From positions 1-64,000 of the forward strand of contig CANJPU010000027.1 of the NCBI GenBank assembly GCA_947476285.1: a stretch of 64,000 nucleotides of DNA, in the 5' to 3' direction. The notes under the pieces are model-generated. The model was not told the origin of the DNA. It saw nothing but the letters and a program-made list of their open reading frames with translations, and ran no database searches. Position numbers and translations under genes: made by a program. This DNA is from Comamonadaceae bacterium (GTDB taxonomy: Bacteria > Pseudomonadota > Gammaproteobacteria > Burkholderiales > Burkholderiaceae_C). This document shows positions 54,637-64,000 of this stretch, piece by piece (the stretch's first letter is position 1; each line of letters starts with the position of its first letter).

Positions 54637-56238
54637 TCAGGACGCAGCCGCAACCAGGACGCGTGTGTATTCTTCTTGTGGTGCATCAAGCACTTGTGCC
54701 ACCGTGCCGGCCTCGACGATGTTGCCATCTTTCATGACCATCACATCATGGGCCATGGCACGAATCACGTCCACGTCGTGCGTGATCAAGAGGTAGCTCA
54801 AGCCCTTTTTCTGCTGAAGCCCCTGCAGCAGTTGGAGCACCTGCTTCTGGATCGTGACGTCCAGCGCACTGGTCGGCTCGTCCAGCACCAGTAATTCGGG
54901 GCGAACAATGAGTGCGCGGGCAATGGCCAGGCGCTGACGCTGGCCGCCAGAGAACTCATGCGGATAGCGCTGCAACAGGCCGGGGAATTGCCCCTCGCCC
55001 AGCCCCACATCAGACAGCGCCTCGATCACACGCGCGCGCCGCTCGGCCTCGTCCAACCCCGGCTCATGCACCAGCAGGCCTTCGCCCACCAGTTCTTCCA
55101 CGGTCATGCGCGGCGACAAGGAAGAGAACGGATCCTGGAACACCACCTGCACCAGCCTGCGAATGGCTTTGTTGCCGGCGGCATCGGGCCCCCAGCGTCG
55201 GCCGAGAACCTGAAGCTCGCCGCCAAGTGGCAAGAGCCCAAGCGCCGCCAGGGCCAAGGTGGATTTGCCCGACCCCGATTCGCCCACGATGCCCAGCGTG
55301 CGGCCCTTACCAATACTGAAACCGGCCTGCTTGACCGCGACGAACTCGCCCTTGCGAAACCAGCCCCGAATACCAGGAATAGAGATCGGATAGGCAACGC
55401 GCAGCTCACTCGCCCGCATCACTTCTTCGACACCTGCGCTGCCCTCACTCACCGCGCGGGTGGGCCGGCTTTCGATCAGCCTGCGGGTGTAGGGATGCTG
55501 AGGATTTTGAAATACCGCTTCCACATCGCCCTGCTCCACCAACACGCCGTTCTCCATCACGGCGATGCGGTCGGCAAATTTGCGCACCAGGTTCAGATCG
55601 TGCGTGATCAAGAGCACGGCCATGCCATTGCTGCGCTGGAGCGCGCTGAGCAAATCAAGTATCTGCCCCCTGAGCGTGACATCCAGCGCGGTGGTGGGCT
55701 CATCGGCCAGCAACAAGCGAGGCTTGCATGCCAGGGCCATGGCAATCATCGCCCGTTGGCGCTGACCGCCGGACAACTGGTGGGGGTAGGAATTGGCCCG
55801 ACGCGCAGGCTCGGTGATGCCGGTGTCCGCGAGCAGGCGCACGGCGGCCTCATGCGCCTCCTGGCGTGACAAGGCCTGCTTGAGTTGCAGCACTTCCGCG
55901 ATCTGGTCGCCCACGGTGTAGACCGGGTTCAGCGCCGTCATCGGCTCCTGAAAAATCATCGCGATCTCGCGGCCGCGCACCGCCATCAATTCGCGTTCTG
56001 GCATGGCCAGCAAGTCACGTCCGTCAAAGAGGGCTTGCCCTGAAATTTGCGCGTCGTGCAGCAGACGCAGCAAGCTAAGGGCCGTGACTGTCTTGCCCGA
56101 GCCGGACTCACCCACCAGCGCCAGCTTCTCGCCCGGCCGCAGGCTAAAGCTGATCTCACTCACCACTTGCCTGCCAGCGAACGAGACGCTGAGATTGCGC
56201 ACATCCAGCAAAGAATCTGACGCTGGTGCGGCACTCAT
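54637..56238 (-). CDS. yejF: Peptide ABC transporter ATP-binding protein with two ATPase domains (YejF-like)
   Basis: 533 residues with two ABC domains: Walker A GESGSGKTV near 44 and GESGSGKST near 318, signatures LSGGQRQRAMIAMAL and FSGGQRQRLAIARAL, and two oligopeptide-type C-terminal segments. ATG 56238 overlaps the permease stop by four bases; a longer frame to 56517 runs into that gene. It powers the YejABEF peptide importer. Confidence 0.95.
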   Translation of the reverse strand: MSAAPASDSLLDVRNLSVSFAGRQVVSEISFSLRPGEKLALVGESGSGKTVTALSLLRLLHDAQISGQALFDGRDLLAMPERELMAVRGREIAMIFQEPMTALNPVYTVGDQIAEVLQLKQALSRQEAHEAAVRLLADTGITEPARRANSYPHQLSGGQRQRAMIAMALACKPRLLLADEPTTALDVTLRGQILDLLSALQRSNGMAVLLITHDLNLVRKFADRIAVMENGVLVEQGDVEAVFQNPQHPYTRRLIESRPTRAVSEGSAGVEEVMRASELRVAYPISIPGIRGWFRKGEFVAVKQAGFSIGKGRTLGIVGESGSGKSTLALAALGLLPLGGELQVLGRRWGPDAAGNKAIRRLVQVVFQDPFSSLSPRMTVEELVGEGLLVHEPGLDEAERRARVIEALSDVGLGEGQFPGLLQRYPHEFSGGQRQRLAIARALIVRPELLVLDEPTSALDVTIQKQVLQLLQGLQQKKGLSYLLITHDVDVIRAMAHDVMVMKDGNIVEAGTVAQVLDAPQEEYTRVLVAAAS

Positions 56239-57302
56239 GCGTCGGCCTTTCTTGGGTCCAGCGCGTCCCGCAGCGCGTCGCCCATGAAGGTGAGCAGCAA
56301 AAGCGTGATGGCCAGCACCGCGAAGGTGGAGATCGAAATCCACCATGCGTCGATGTTGTTCTTGCCCTGGCTGAGCAACTCGCCCAGCGACGGCGTGCCC
56401 GGCGGCACGCCCAGGCCCAGAAAGTCCAGTGAAGTCAGCGCCAGGATGGCACCGCTCATGCGAAATGGAAGGAAGGTGATGACTGGGGTCATGCTGTTGG
56501 GCAGGATGTGGCGCCACATGATTCGCCCGTTGCCGACCCCCAGTGCGCGCGCCGCCTTCACATACTCCATCTGTCGGTTGCGCAAGAACTCCGCACGCAC
56601 ATATTGTGATAGGCCGATCCAGCCGAACAGACTGAGCAGCACCAGCAGCAAGGCCACGCTGGGCGCGAACACAGCGCTGAAAATGATGAGCAGGTACAGC
56701 TCTGGCATTGAGTCCCAGACCTCGATGAACCGCTGCAGCGCCAGATCGATCTTGCCGGCAAAGAAACCCTGAATGGCGCCCGACACAATGCCGATGAAGG
56801 TGCCGGTGACAGTCAGCGCCAGCGCGAACAACACGCTGAGCCGAAACCCGTAGATCAGTTGCGCCAGCAGATCGCGGCCGCGATCATCGGTGCCCAGCAG
56901 GTTGTCTCTGCTCGGACCAGATGGGTTGGGGTCTTTCGCAAAGTAATTGATGGTGCGCGAGCCGTAGGGGTTGGGCGCGTACACCGCCCAGTTGCCGGCC
57001 TGGGTGAGCTGCTCGCGAATGAAAGGGTCGAGGTAATCTGCCTGCGAATCAAAATCACCGCCGAAGGTTTTCTCCGAATAGCTCACCGCGACCGGAAAGT
57101 AAAACGCGCCCTGGTAACGCACGATCAGCGGCTTGTCATTGGAGATGGCCTCGGCGAACAGGCTGAGCACCAGCATGATGCTGAAAATCCAAAGACTCCA
57201 GATGCCCAGCCGGTTACGCTTGAAGCGCTGCCATGCACGCCGGCTCGGCGACTGGCGCGGTGGCACGGTGGCCTTGGCTGGGGTTTCAGTCAAATCTGAC
57301 AC
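56235..57302 (-). CDS. yejE: Peptide ABC transporter permease (YejE-like)
   Basis: 355 residues from GTG 57302, which overlaps the yejB stop; a TTG at 57293 is an alternative. About six membrane segments and the EAA loop AARALGVGNGRIMWRHILPN near 265 are present. The periplasmic loop after the first helix (KPLIVRYQGAFYFPVAVSYSE) is typical for YejE/OppC-like proteins. Confidence 0.93.
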   Translation of the reverse strand: MSDLTETPAKATVPPRQSPSRRAWQRFKRNRLGIWSLWIFSIMLVLSLFAEAISNDKPLIVRYQGAFYFPVAVSYSEKTFGGDFDSQADYLDPFIREQLTQAGNWAVYAPNPYGSRTINYFAKDPNPSGPSRDNLLGTDDRGRDLLAQLIYGFRLSVLFALALTVTGTFIGIVSGAIQGFFAGKIDLALQRFIEVWDSMPELYLLIIFSAVFAPSVALLLVLLSLFGWIGLSQYVRAEFLRNRQMEYVKAARALGVGNGRIMWRHILPNSMTPVITFLPFRMSGAILALTSLDFLGLGVPPGTPSLGELLSQGKNNIDAWWISISTFAVLAITLLLLTFMGDALRDALDPRKADA

Positions 57303-58314
57303 GCGGGTCCACCATGACGTAGCCAATGTCGCTGATCAGCTTGGTCACCAGACCGATCAGGGTAAAAAGATAAAGCGTGCCCAGCACCACTGGGTAATCG
57401 CGCCGGATCACGCTCTCATAACTGAGCAAGCCCAGTCCGTCGAGGGAAAACAAGGTCTCGATCAGCAATGACCCTGTGAAAAACGCACCCAGGAATGCCG
57501 CTGGAAAGCCCGCGACGATGGGCATCATCGCATTGCGCAAGACATGCTTCCACAAGACCTGACGTTCGCTGAGCCCCTTGGCGCGAGCCGTGAGCACATA
57601 TTGCTTGCGGATCTCCTCCAGGAAAGTGTTCTTGGTCAGCATGGTCGTGACTGCAAAGCTTCCGACCACCATCGCCGTCACAGGCAGTGTGATGTGCCAC
57701 AGGTAATCGACGATGCGCGCGCCCCAGCTCATCGCATCCCAGTTGACCGAGGTCAGGCCGCGCAGAGGAAACCACTGCAACTGCCCGCCAAATATCACCA
57801 GCAAAGCCACGCCCAGCACAAAACCTGGCACCGCATAGCCCGCCAGCACAAGCAAGGTGGTGACAAGGTCAAAGCGTGAACCAGCCCGCACCGCCTTGGC
57901 CACGCCCAGCGGCACCGCGATCAGGTAGCTGATGAAAAATGTCCACATGCCAAGGCTGATGGACACCGGCAGCTTCTCGCGCACGAGTTGCCAGACGTCT
58001 TTGTTCTGGAAGAAGCTGCGCCCCAGATCAAAGCGTGCGTATTGGCCGAGCATCTGCCAGAAGCGCTCATGAGCGGGCTTGTCAAAGCCATACAAGGCCT
58101 TGATCTGCTCGATTCGCTTTGGGTCCACGCCCTGCGCGCCTCGGTAGCTCAGCCCGCCGCCTTCGGCCGACGAGCCCGCGCCGGCCTTGGCTTCAGCCAT
58201 GTATTGCTCCACCGGCCCGCCCGGCACGAACTGCGTCACGATAAAGGTGACCAGCAGCACGCCCAGCAAGGTCGGCAGCATCAGCAAGAGGCGCTTGAAA
58301 ATGTATGAAGCCAT
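57286..58314 (-). CDS. yejB: Peptide ABC transporter permease (YejB-like)
   Basis: 342 residues with six membrane segments. The first helix LLLMLPTLLGVLLVTFIVTQF and the following FVPGGPVEQYM loop are typical of DppB/YejB proteins, and the ARAKGLSERQVLWKHVLRN EAA loop is near 265. It lies 15 bases after the binding-protein gene. Confidence 0.94.
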   Translation of the reverse strand: MASYIFKRLLLMLPTLLGVLLVTFIVTQFVPGGPVEQYMAEAKAGAGSSAEGGGLSYRGAQGVDPKRIEQIKALYGFDKPAHERFWQMLGQYARFDLGRSFFQNKDVWQLVREKLPVSISLGMWTFFISYLIAVPLGVAKAVRAGSRFDLVTTLLVLAGYAVPGFVLGVALLVIFGGQLQWFPLRGLTSVNWDAMSWGARIVDYLWHITLPVTAMVVGSFAVTTMLTKNTFLEEIRKQYVLTARAKGLSERQVLWKHVLRNAMMPIVAGFPAAFLGAFFTGSLLIETLFSLDGLGLLSYESVIRRDYPVVLGTLYLFTLIGLVTKLISDIGYVMVDPRVRFD

Positions 58315-58329
58315 GGTGCGTGTGTATCC

Positions 58330-60132
58330 CTATTTGCCCCGGCTCCACCAGGTGTCAATTGCCCAGGCCTCGCTTTGCGCATAGGGCGGCATCTGAGCGG
58401 GCATGGCCAGGCGCCACGCGTTGTAGGCGATGCGGTGGGTACTGGATGTCCATTGAGGAATCAGGTAGTGACTGTGGGCGATGATGCGCTCCAGCGCGCG
58501 GCAGGCAGGCAGCAAATCTTCTTTTGTCTTGGCGCCCGTCATGCGTGTGATCATCGCATCGACTGCGGGGCTCTTCACGCCGGCGTGGTTACCCGAGTCT
58601 TCGACATCGGCAGTCTTGCTGCCAAACAGGTCTGCAAACTCCTGCCCCGGGGTGAGCGTGCCCTGATAGGCCAATGAGGCCATCTCGAAATCAAATTTCT
58701 GCAGCCTCTGCTGGTAAAGCGCGAAGTCAACCCCGCGGTAATTGAGCTTGATGCCGAGTTTTTCCAGGTTGCGAATCCAGGGGCTCACAGTACGCGATCC
58801 GCTTTCATTGCTGTCCAGGTATTCCAACACGAAGGCCTCGCCCTTGGCATTGCGCAAGGCGCCATCGCGCACCTGCCAGCCTGCCTGCGTCAGCAGATCG
58901 CGGGCACGCCGCAGATTGGCCCGCAGCGAAGAGGCACCATCGGTGCGAGGCGGCCGGTACATCGGCCCCCACACCGCATCGGGCACCTTGCCACGCCAAG
59001 GCTCCAACAGCGCCAACTCCTGCGGGCTGGGCGGGCCGCTGGCCTGGCAGTCGGTGTTGCCGAACAGGCCCACCACCCGGTCGTACGAGTTGTAGAACAT
59101 CTGCCGGTTCATCCACTCGTAGTCCATGGCCAGGCCCAGCGCCTCGCGCACCCGGATGTCCTTGAGCTTGTCGCGTCGCGTGTTGAGCACGTAGCTTTGA
59201 AAACCCGAAGCCAGCTTGTGGCGGAATTCGCCCTTGACCAGTTCGCCCGTCTTGAAGCGCTTGCCATTGACGCGGCGGGCCCAGTCACCGGCGGAGAAGA
59301 AACGCATCAAGTCGAATTCGCCCGCCTTGAGCGCCTCCAGCCGCGCGGTGTTGTCCTTGTAGATCTTCACCGTGATGCGGTCGAAATTGGCGGTGCCACG
59401 GCGCACGTTCAAGTCGCGCGCCCAGTAGGCCGGATCACGCAGGTAGGTGATGTCCTTGCCGAAGTTGACCGGGCCAATGCGGTACGGGCCGCTGCCAATC
59501 GGTATGTCCATGACCACTTGATCGAATGGCTTGGCCTTGCCGGCCTCCATGCCCCATTTGCGGCTGAAGATAGGCAGCCCGCCAACTGTCAGCGGCAGCT
59601 CCCGGTTTTGCCGCTTGAAGCGAAAGCGCACGCTGCGCTCATCGATCAGATCAAGGCCAGCCACATCTTCCAGAATGGTCTTGTAGCCCGGCGAAGCAAA
59701 AGGCCCCATCAGGGTTTCAAAGCTGTGCTTCACATCGGCGCCAAGCACCGGGTCGCCATTGTGAAAACGCGCCTGCGGCCGCAAGCGAAAGACCGCCGAC
59801 AAACCATCGGGCGCGACCTCCACGTCCTGCGCCAGCAGGCCGTAGCCTGAGCCTGTTTCATCCAGAGAACTGGTCAACAGGCTGTCGAACAACAGGCCCG
59901 AGAGGTAGGCCGGCGCGTTCCCCTTGATGGTGAAAGGGTTGTACTTGTCGAAGGTGGACACCCGCAAGTTGCTGACCAGCCGAAGCTCGCCGCCTTTTGG
60001 CGCCGCCGGATTGACGTATTCGAAATGCGCGAATTCGGGCGAATACTTGAGATCGCCCCACAGTGCATAGCCATGAGCTGCCCACACAGGAGCAGCCAGC
60101 AATGAAGCCAGAAAAAGAAACCAAGCCCGCAT
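58330..60132 (-). CDS. yejA: Peptide ABC transporter substrate-binding protein (YejA-like)
   Basis: 600 residues from ATG 60132. A signal peptide covers about 1-19 (WFLFLASLLAAPVWA). The mature protein is an SBP_bac_5 type binding protein, with FAHFEYVNPAAPKGGELRL near 35 and DVKHSFETLMGP near 138. In E. coli the Yej system imports antimicrobial peptides such as microcin C. The frame is open to 61005 but that part is antisense to fabI. It is divergent from fabI with 39 bases between starts. Confidence 0.95.
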   Translation of the reverse strand: MRAWFLFLASLLAAPVWAAHGYALWGDLKYSPEFAHFEYVNPAAPKGGELRLVSNLRVSTFDKYNPFTIKGNAPAYLSGLLFDSLLTSSLDETGSGYGLLAQDVEVAPDGLSAVFRLRPQARFHNGDPVLGADVKHSFETLMGPFASPGYKTILEDVAGLDLIDERSVRFRFKRQNRELPLTVGGLPIFSRKWGMEAGKAKPFDQVVMDIPIGSGPYRIGPVNFGKDITYLRDPAYWARDLNVRRGTANFDRITVKIYKDNTARLEALKAGEFDLMRFFSAGDWARRVNGKRFKTGELVKGEFRHKLASGFQSYVLNTRRDKLKDIRVREALGLAMDYEWMNRQMFYNSYDRVVGLFGNTDCQASGPPSPQELALLEPWRGKVPDAVWGPMYRPPRTDGASSLRANLRRARDLLTQAGWQVRDGALRNAKGEAFVLEYLDSNESGSRTVSPWIRNLEKLGIKLNYRGVDFALYQQRLQKFDFEMASLAYQGTLTPGQEFADLFGSKTADVEDSGNHAGVKSPAVDAMITRMTGAKTKEDLLPACRALERIIAHSHYLIPQWTSSTHRIAYNAWRLAMPAQMPPYAQSEAWAIDTWWSRGK

Positions 60133-60171
60133 GCGACAATTCTGCCGGCTTTTCACTGATTTGAGAGATAT

Positions 60172-60969
60172 ATGGGTTTCCTCACTGGCAAGAAATTGTT
60201 GATCACCGGCGTCCTGTCCAACCGCTCGATAGCCTACGGCATCGCCAAGGCGTGCCACGCGCAGGGGGCCGAGCTGGCCTTTAGCTACGTGGGCGAGCGT
60301 TTCAAGGAACGCATCGTCGAGTTTGCGTCTGACTTTGGCTCTAGCCTCATCTTTGACTGCGACGTGGGCGACGATGCGCAGATCGCCCGCATGTTTGGCG
60401 ACCTGTCCGCAGTGTGGCCGAAATTCGATGGCTTCGTGCACAGCATTGGCTTTGCACCGCGCGAGGCGATCGCCGGGAATTTCCTTGAGGGCATCACCCG
60501 AGAAAATTTTCGCATCGCCCACGACATCAGCGCCTACAGCTTCCCGGCCCTGGCCAAGGCTGCGCTGCCCATGCTGAACGACAAGTCGGCACTGCTGACC
60601 ATGACCTACCTGGGCGCCATGCGCGCCATTCCCAACTACAACACCATGGGCTTGGCCAAGGCCAGCCTGGAAGCCTCGGTGCGCTACCTGGCCGAGGCGG
60701 TCGGCCGCCTGCCCGATGGCAGAAGCATCCGGGTCAACGGCATCAGCGCCGGCCCCATCAAGACGCTTGCGGCCAGTGGCATCAAAGATTTCGGCAAGCT
60801 GCTCAACGTGGTGGCGAGTGCATCGCCCCTGCGCCGCAACGTCACCATCGAAGACGTGGGCAATGTCGCAGCCTTCTTGATGAGCAATCTGGCCTCTGGC
60901 GTCACTGCCGAAATCAGTTATGTGGACGGCGGCTTCAGCCAGACCGCCGTGGCGATCATCGACAACTGA
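60172..60969 (+). CDS. fabI: Enoyl-ACP reductase (NADH) FabI
   Basis: 265 residues. It performs the last reduction of fatty-acid elongation. Short-chain dehydrogenase fold with [14 protein letters not shown] near 14, the Tyr-x6-Lys catalytic pair in [12 protein letters not shown] near 155-166 and an [13 protein letters not shown] loop near 195. The length and motifs match FabI rather than FabV or FabK. Confidence 0.96.
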   Translation: MGFLTGKKLLITGVLSNRSIAYGIAKACHAQGAELAFSYVGERFKERIVEFASDFGSSLIFDCDVGDDAQIARMFGDLSAVWPKFDGFVHSIGFAPREAIAGNFLEGITRENFRIAHDISAYSFPALAKAALPMLNDKSALLTMTYLGAMRAIPNYNTMGLAKASLEASVRYLAEAVGRLPDGRSIRVNGISAGPIKTLAASGIKDFGKLLNVVASASPLRRNVTIEDVGNVAAFLMSNLASGVTAEISYVDGGFSQTAVAIIDN

Positions 60970-61011
60970 AGCAGCAGCCATTGCCTGTGGTGATGGCTCG
61001 CGCACCCTCCG

Positions 61012-63300
61012 TCAATCTTTCACGCAGTCCGCGTAGTAGCGGACCTTGCCGTCCGCTGCGGCCTCCTCCACCAAGCCGTGGATGTCGGTCTCAAAGCCCG
61101 GGCACTGCAGGTTGAACTCGCGCGAGAATTTGAGGTAATCCACGATTTTCTTGTTGAACACTTCACCTGGAATCAGCAGAGGAATGCCGGGTGGGTAAGG
61201 CGTTACCAGCGAAGTGGTGATCCGCCCTGCCAGGTGGTCTATCTCCACCCGCTCGGTCTTGCGGTGGGCTATGTAGGCGAACGCGTCGCTGGGCTTCATG
61301 GCCGGCGTTAAATCGCTCAGGTACATGTCAGTGGTCAGGCGGGCGATGTCGTACTTGGCGTACAGCTCATGCACATGCTGGCACAGATCGGCCAGGCCCA
61401 TGCGCTCGTAGCGCGGAAACTGCTGGCAGAACTCGGGCAAGATGCGCCACATCGGCTGGTTGCGCGCGTAGTCGTCCTTGAACTGCTGCAAGGCCGACAG
61501 CAACGTGTTCCAACGGCCCTTGGTGATGCCGATGGTGAACAGGATGAAGAAACTATAGAGCCCGGTTTTCTCCACGATGATGCCGTGCTCGGCCAGGAAG
61601 CGGGTGACGATGCTGGCCGGAATGCCAGTCTTGGAGAACTTGCCATTGAGGTCCAGGCCGGGCGTGACGATGGTGGACTTGATCGGGTCCAGCATATTAA
61701 AGCCCTCGGCCAGATTGCCAAAGCCGTGCCAGTTGCGCGCCGGGTTCTGGCCCGTCTTGGCAGTGCGTGTCTCGCCCTGAAGAATCCAGTCCTCTGCGCT
61801 GCCAATGCCCTCGTCGGCCAGCTTGTCCGGCCCCCAGACCTTGAACCACCAGTCTTCGCCGTATTCGAGATCGACCTTGCGCATCGCGCGGCGAAAGTCC
61901 AGCGCCTCCAGGATGCTTTCTTCCACCAGTGCGGTGCCACCGGGCGGCTCCATCATGGCGGCGGCCACGTCGCAGCTCGCGATGATCGCGTACTGCGGGC
62001 TGGTGGAGGTGTGCATCAGGTAGGCCTCGTTGAACAAGTGCCGGTCCAGCTTGCGGTTTTGCGAATCTTGCACCAGCACATGGCTGGCCTGGCTGATGCC
62101 CGCCAGCAACTTGTGGGTGGATTGCGTCGCGAAGGTGAGCGATTCACGCGGCCGCACCCGGTTCTTGCCCATGGCATGGTAGGAGCCGTAGAACCTGTGA
62201 AAAGCCGCGTGCGGCAGCCAGGCTTCGTCAAAATGCAGCGTGTCCACATAGCCGTCAAGCATGTTCTTGATGGTCTCGGTGTTGTAGATCACACCGTCGT
62301 AGGTGGACTGGGTGAGCGTCATCACCCGTGGCTTGACTTTGTCGGCATCGACACCCTTGAGCAGTGGGTTGTCCCTGATCTTGGCCTTGATGGCCTCGGG
62401 CTCGAACTCGCTCTTGGGGATGGGGCCGATGATGCCGAAATGATTGCGCGTGGGCTTCATGAAAACCGGAATCGAGCCAGTCATGATGATGGCGTGCAAG
62501 ATTGACTTGTGGCAGTTGCGGTCCACCACCACCACATCGCCCGGTGCCACCGTGTGGTGCCAGACCATCTTGTTGGAAGTGCTGGTGCCGTTGGTCACGA
62601 AGAAGCAATGGTCGGCATTGAAGATGCGCGCCGCGTTGCGCTCACTGGCCGCCACCGGGCCGGTGTGGTCCAGCAACTGGCCCAGCTCATCGACCGCATT
62701 GCACACGTCCGCCCGCAACATGTTCTCGCCAAAGAACTGATGGAACATCTGCCCCACCGGGCTCTTGAGAAACGCGACGCCACCTGAGTGGCCCGGGCAA
62801 TGCCATGAGTAAGAGCCGTCTTCTGCGTAGTCGAGCAAGGCCTTGAAGAACGGCGGCTGCACGCCTTCCAGATAGCTCTTGGCCTCGCGGATGATGTGCC
62901 GGGCCACGAATTCGGGCGTGTCCTCGAACATGTGGATGAAGCCGTGCAACTCGCGCAGGATGTCGTTTGGAATATGCCGCGAAGTCTTGGTCTCTCCGTG
63001 CACATAGATCGGCACATCGGTGTTCTTGCGCCGCACCTCCTCGATGAAGCTGCGCAGATTCAGCACGGCGGGGTCCAGATCAGGCCCCGGTGTGAACTCT
63101 TCGTCGTCGATGGACAAGATAAACGCGCTGGCGCGGCTTTGCTGCTGAGCAAACTGCGACAGATCGCCATAGCGGGTGACGCCCAGTACCTCAAAGCCCT
63201 CCGCCTCAATGGCTTGCGCAAGCGCGCGAATGCCCAGCCCGGACGAATTCTCCGAGCGGTAGTCCTCGTCGATGATGACGATAGGAAAGCGAAATTTCAT
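61012..63300 (-). CDS. Arginine/lysine/ornithine decarboxylase, PLP-dependent
   Basis: 762 residues of the biodegradative (fold I) group. The N-terminal wing domain is about 1-130, the PLP domain follows with HCPGHSGGVAFLK near 165, FDEAWLPHAAFH near 358 and the cofactor Lys in STHKLLAGISQA near 400. It makes agmatine, cadaverine or putrescine and can raise cell pH. Sequence features do not settle which amino acid is used, though arginine is common in relatives. It is transcribed away from nfeD. Confidence 0.9.
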   Translation of the reverse strand: MKFRFPIVIIDEDYRSENSSGLGIRALAQAIEAEGFEVLGVTRYGDLSQFAQQQSRASAFILSIDDEEFTPGPDLDPAVLNLRSFIEEVRRKNTDVPIYVHGETKTSRHIPNDILRELHGFIHMFEDTPEFVARHIIREAKSYLEGVQPPFFKALLDYAEDGSYSWHCPGHSGGVAFLKSPVGQMFHQFFGENMLRADVCNAVDELGQLLDHTGPVAASERNAARIFNADHCFFVTNGTSTSNKMVWHHTVAPGDVVVVDRNCHKSILHAIIMTGSIPVFMKPTRNHFGIIGPIPKSEFEPEAIKAKIRDNPLLKGVDADKVKPRVMTLTQSTYDGVIYNTETIKNMLDGYVDTLHFDEAWLPHAAFHRFYGSYHAMGKNRVRPRESLTFATQSTHKLLAGISQASHVLVQDSQNRKLDRHLFNEAYLMHTSTSPQYAIIASCDVAAAMMEPPGGTALVEESILEALDFRRAMRKVDLEYGEDWWFKVWGPDKLADEGIGSAEDWILQGETRTAKTGQNPARNWHGFGNLAEGFNMLDPIKSTIVTPGLDLNGKFSKTGIPASIVTRFLAEHGIIVEKTGLYSFFILFTIGITKGRWNTLLSALQQFKDDYARNQPMWRILPEFCQQFPRYERMGLADLCQHVHELYAKYDIARLTTDMYLSDLTPAMKPSDAFAYIAHRKTERVEIDHLAGRITTSLVTPYPPGIPLLIPGEVFNKKIVDYLKFSREFNLQCPGFETDIHGLVEEAAADGKVRYYADCVKD

Positions 63301-63405
63301 GGGGCGGCTTTCAATACAAAGGGCCGAAAAAGCGGAAAACAGGCGCGAAGTGTATGCAAATAAAAAGGCCCCCTTGTTGCGCCCGATCGGATTTCAACCA
63401 AAATG

Positions 63406-63416
63406 TGGTGTCACCA
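63406..63416. other. Small inverted repeat before nfeD
   Basis: TGGTG-T-CACCA lies about 25 bases before the nfeD start. It may bind a regulator but is short, so the call is weak. The rest of 63301-63439 shows only an A-rich stretch. Confidence 0.25.
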
Positions 63417-63439
63417 ACACATAAGCATTAGGAGAGTCC

Positions 63440-63865
63440 ATGGCTGAATCCACCATCTGGTGGCTGTTGACGGGCACCGCAGTCGCCGTCGAATTGCTCA
63501 CCGGCACCTTCTACCTGCTGATGCTCGCGCTCGGCATGGCGGCTGGCGCGCTGGCCGCACATGCGGGCCTGGGCACCACGGCCCAACTCATCACGGCGGC
63601 AGCAGTGGGCGGTGGCGCGGTGGCAGCCTGGCATCAGCAGCGCCGCAAACACCCCAAGGCGCTCGCCCCGTCGGCCAACCATGATGTGAACATGGACGTT
63701 GGCGAAACCGTGCATGTCGATGCCTGGAACAGCGATGGCACGGCCAACGTCAAGTACCGCGGCGCCAACTGGACCGTGATCGCCCTGGACGGCGTGGTGC
63801 ACGGCACAGGCGCGCACCGCGTGCGCGAAGTCGTGGGCAGCCGCCTGGTCGTCGAAAAAATCTGA
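63440..63865 (+). CDS. NfeD family membrane protein
   Basis: 141 residues. Two or three membrane segments occupy about 5-62 (WWLLTGTAVAVELLTG, LLMLALGMAAGALAA, AQLITAAAVGGGAVAAW). The C-terminal soluble OB-fold domain is about 78-141 (VGETVHVDAWNSDGTANVKYRG). NfeD proteins pair with SPFH/stomatin proteins in membrane quality control. The SPFH gene follows 23 bases later. A ribosome site (AGGAGAG) precedes the ATG. Confidence 0.9.
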   Translation: MAESTIWWLLTGTAVAVELLTGTFYLLMLALGMAAGALAAHAGLGTTAQLITAAAVGGGAVAAWHQQRRKHPKALAPSANHDVNMDVGETVHVDAWNSDGTANVKYRGANWTVIALDGVVHGTGAHRVREVVGSRLVVEKI

Positions 63866-63888
63866 TCCCCCAACTGGAGCACAACTCA

Positions 63889-64000
63889 ATGGAAATCGCA
63901 CTCATCCTGTTCGTCGTAGCCGTCATCTTCGTGGTGCGCGCCATCAAGGTCGTACCCCAGCAAAACGCCTGGGTGGTAGAGCGCCTGGGCAAGTACCACT
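63889..64000 (+). CDS. SPFH/stomatin family protein (QmcA-like), N-terminal part
   Basis: The first 37 codons are visible: an N-terminal membrane anchor (IALILFVVAVIFVVRA) and the start of the SPFH domain (VVPQQNAWVVERLGKY), typical of QmcA/HflC-like stomatins. It continues beyond the window. It forms an operon with nfeD. Confidence 0.88.
   Translation, partial: MEIALILFVVAVIFVVRAIKVVPQQNAWVVERLGKYH

Noticed and set aside
60133-61005. Long 5' extension of yejA
   Set aside because: The extra ~290 codons are antisense to fabI and have no signal peptide or family sequence.
63308-63380. Long-loop hairpin before the decarboxylase (aaagggcc with ggcccccttt-like)
   Set aside because: The pairing is imperfect and the loop is long, so it was not called a regulatory element.

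Overview
The window looks like a GC-rich betaproteobacterial chromosome, most probably family Comamonadaceae (order Burkholderiales). This rests on gene order: smpB / ratA-rnfH / DUF4124 protein / guaB-guaA / tadA, and rimP-nusA-infB-rbfA-truB-typA. It also rests on a Bug-type binding protein and several CaiB/BaiF CoA-transferases. The genus cannot be fixed from the sequence alone. No rRNA, tRNA or CRISPR array was seen.

Layout. 1-1610: the end of an IS3-type element that has cut off the 5' end of a methyltransferase gene. 1902-5418: a small unknown gene and a four-gene leftward operon with 4-base overlaps (PaiB-like flavin protein, small membrane protein, TadA fused to a DhlA-like haloalkane dehalogenase, LD-carboxypeptidase). 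5489-11236: an accessory island between that operon and the 3' end of guaA. It holds a GrdB-like gene with an in-frame UGA that reads best as selenocysteine, a scrap of a SPINDLY-type glycosyltransferase next to a lone IS end, an AbiEi/AbiEii pair, a 241-bp duplicated piece of the selenoprotein gene, and hipBA. A 23-bp copy of the guaA 3' end at 8800-8822 resembles an integrase attachment site. 11221-27071: conserved housekeeping genes (GMP synthesis, SmpB, RatA/RnfH, an EamA exporter and a HIBYL-CoA hydrolase-like gene, and the typA-to-rimP translation cluster).

27412-53482: a 26-kb catabolic block of acid, CoA-thioester and possibly ring chemistry. It contains two IclR regulators, an SsuABC/TauABC-like importer, a Bug binding protein, two enolase-superfamily enzymes, a cyclase-family hydrolase, a TauD/TfdA dioxygenase, an Fe-ADH/maleylacetate reductase-like enzyme, a class II aldolase, a CMD-family protein, two AMP-forming CoA ligases, three CaiB genes (one a tandem fusion), three hot-dog dehydratases and an enoyl-CoA hydratase. 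It replaces whatever normally precedes rimP. Together the genes suggest uptake of an organic acid, opening or hydroxylation, activation to a CoA thioester, hydration and cleavage. The substrate is not recognisable. IclR-like palindromes lie in front of several of these genes.

53488-64000: a MazEF pair, arfB, a complete yejABEF-type peptide importer, fabI, a biodegradative-type Arg/Lys/Orn decarboxylase, nfeD, and the start of a stomatin/SPFH gene cut by the window end.
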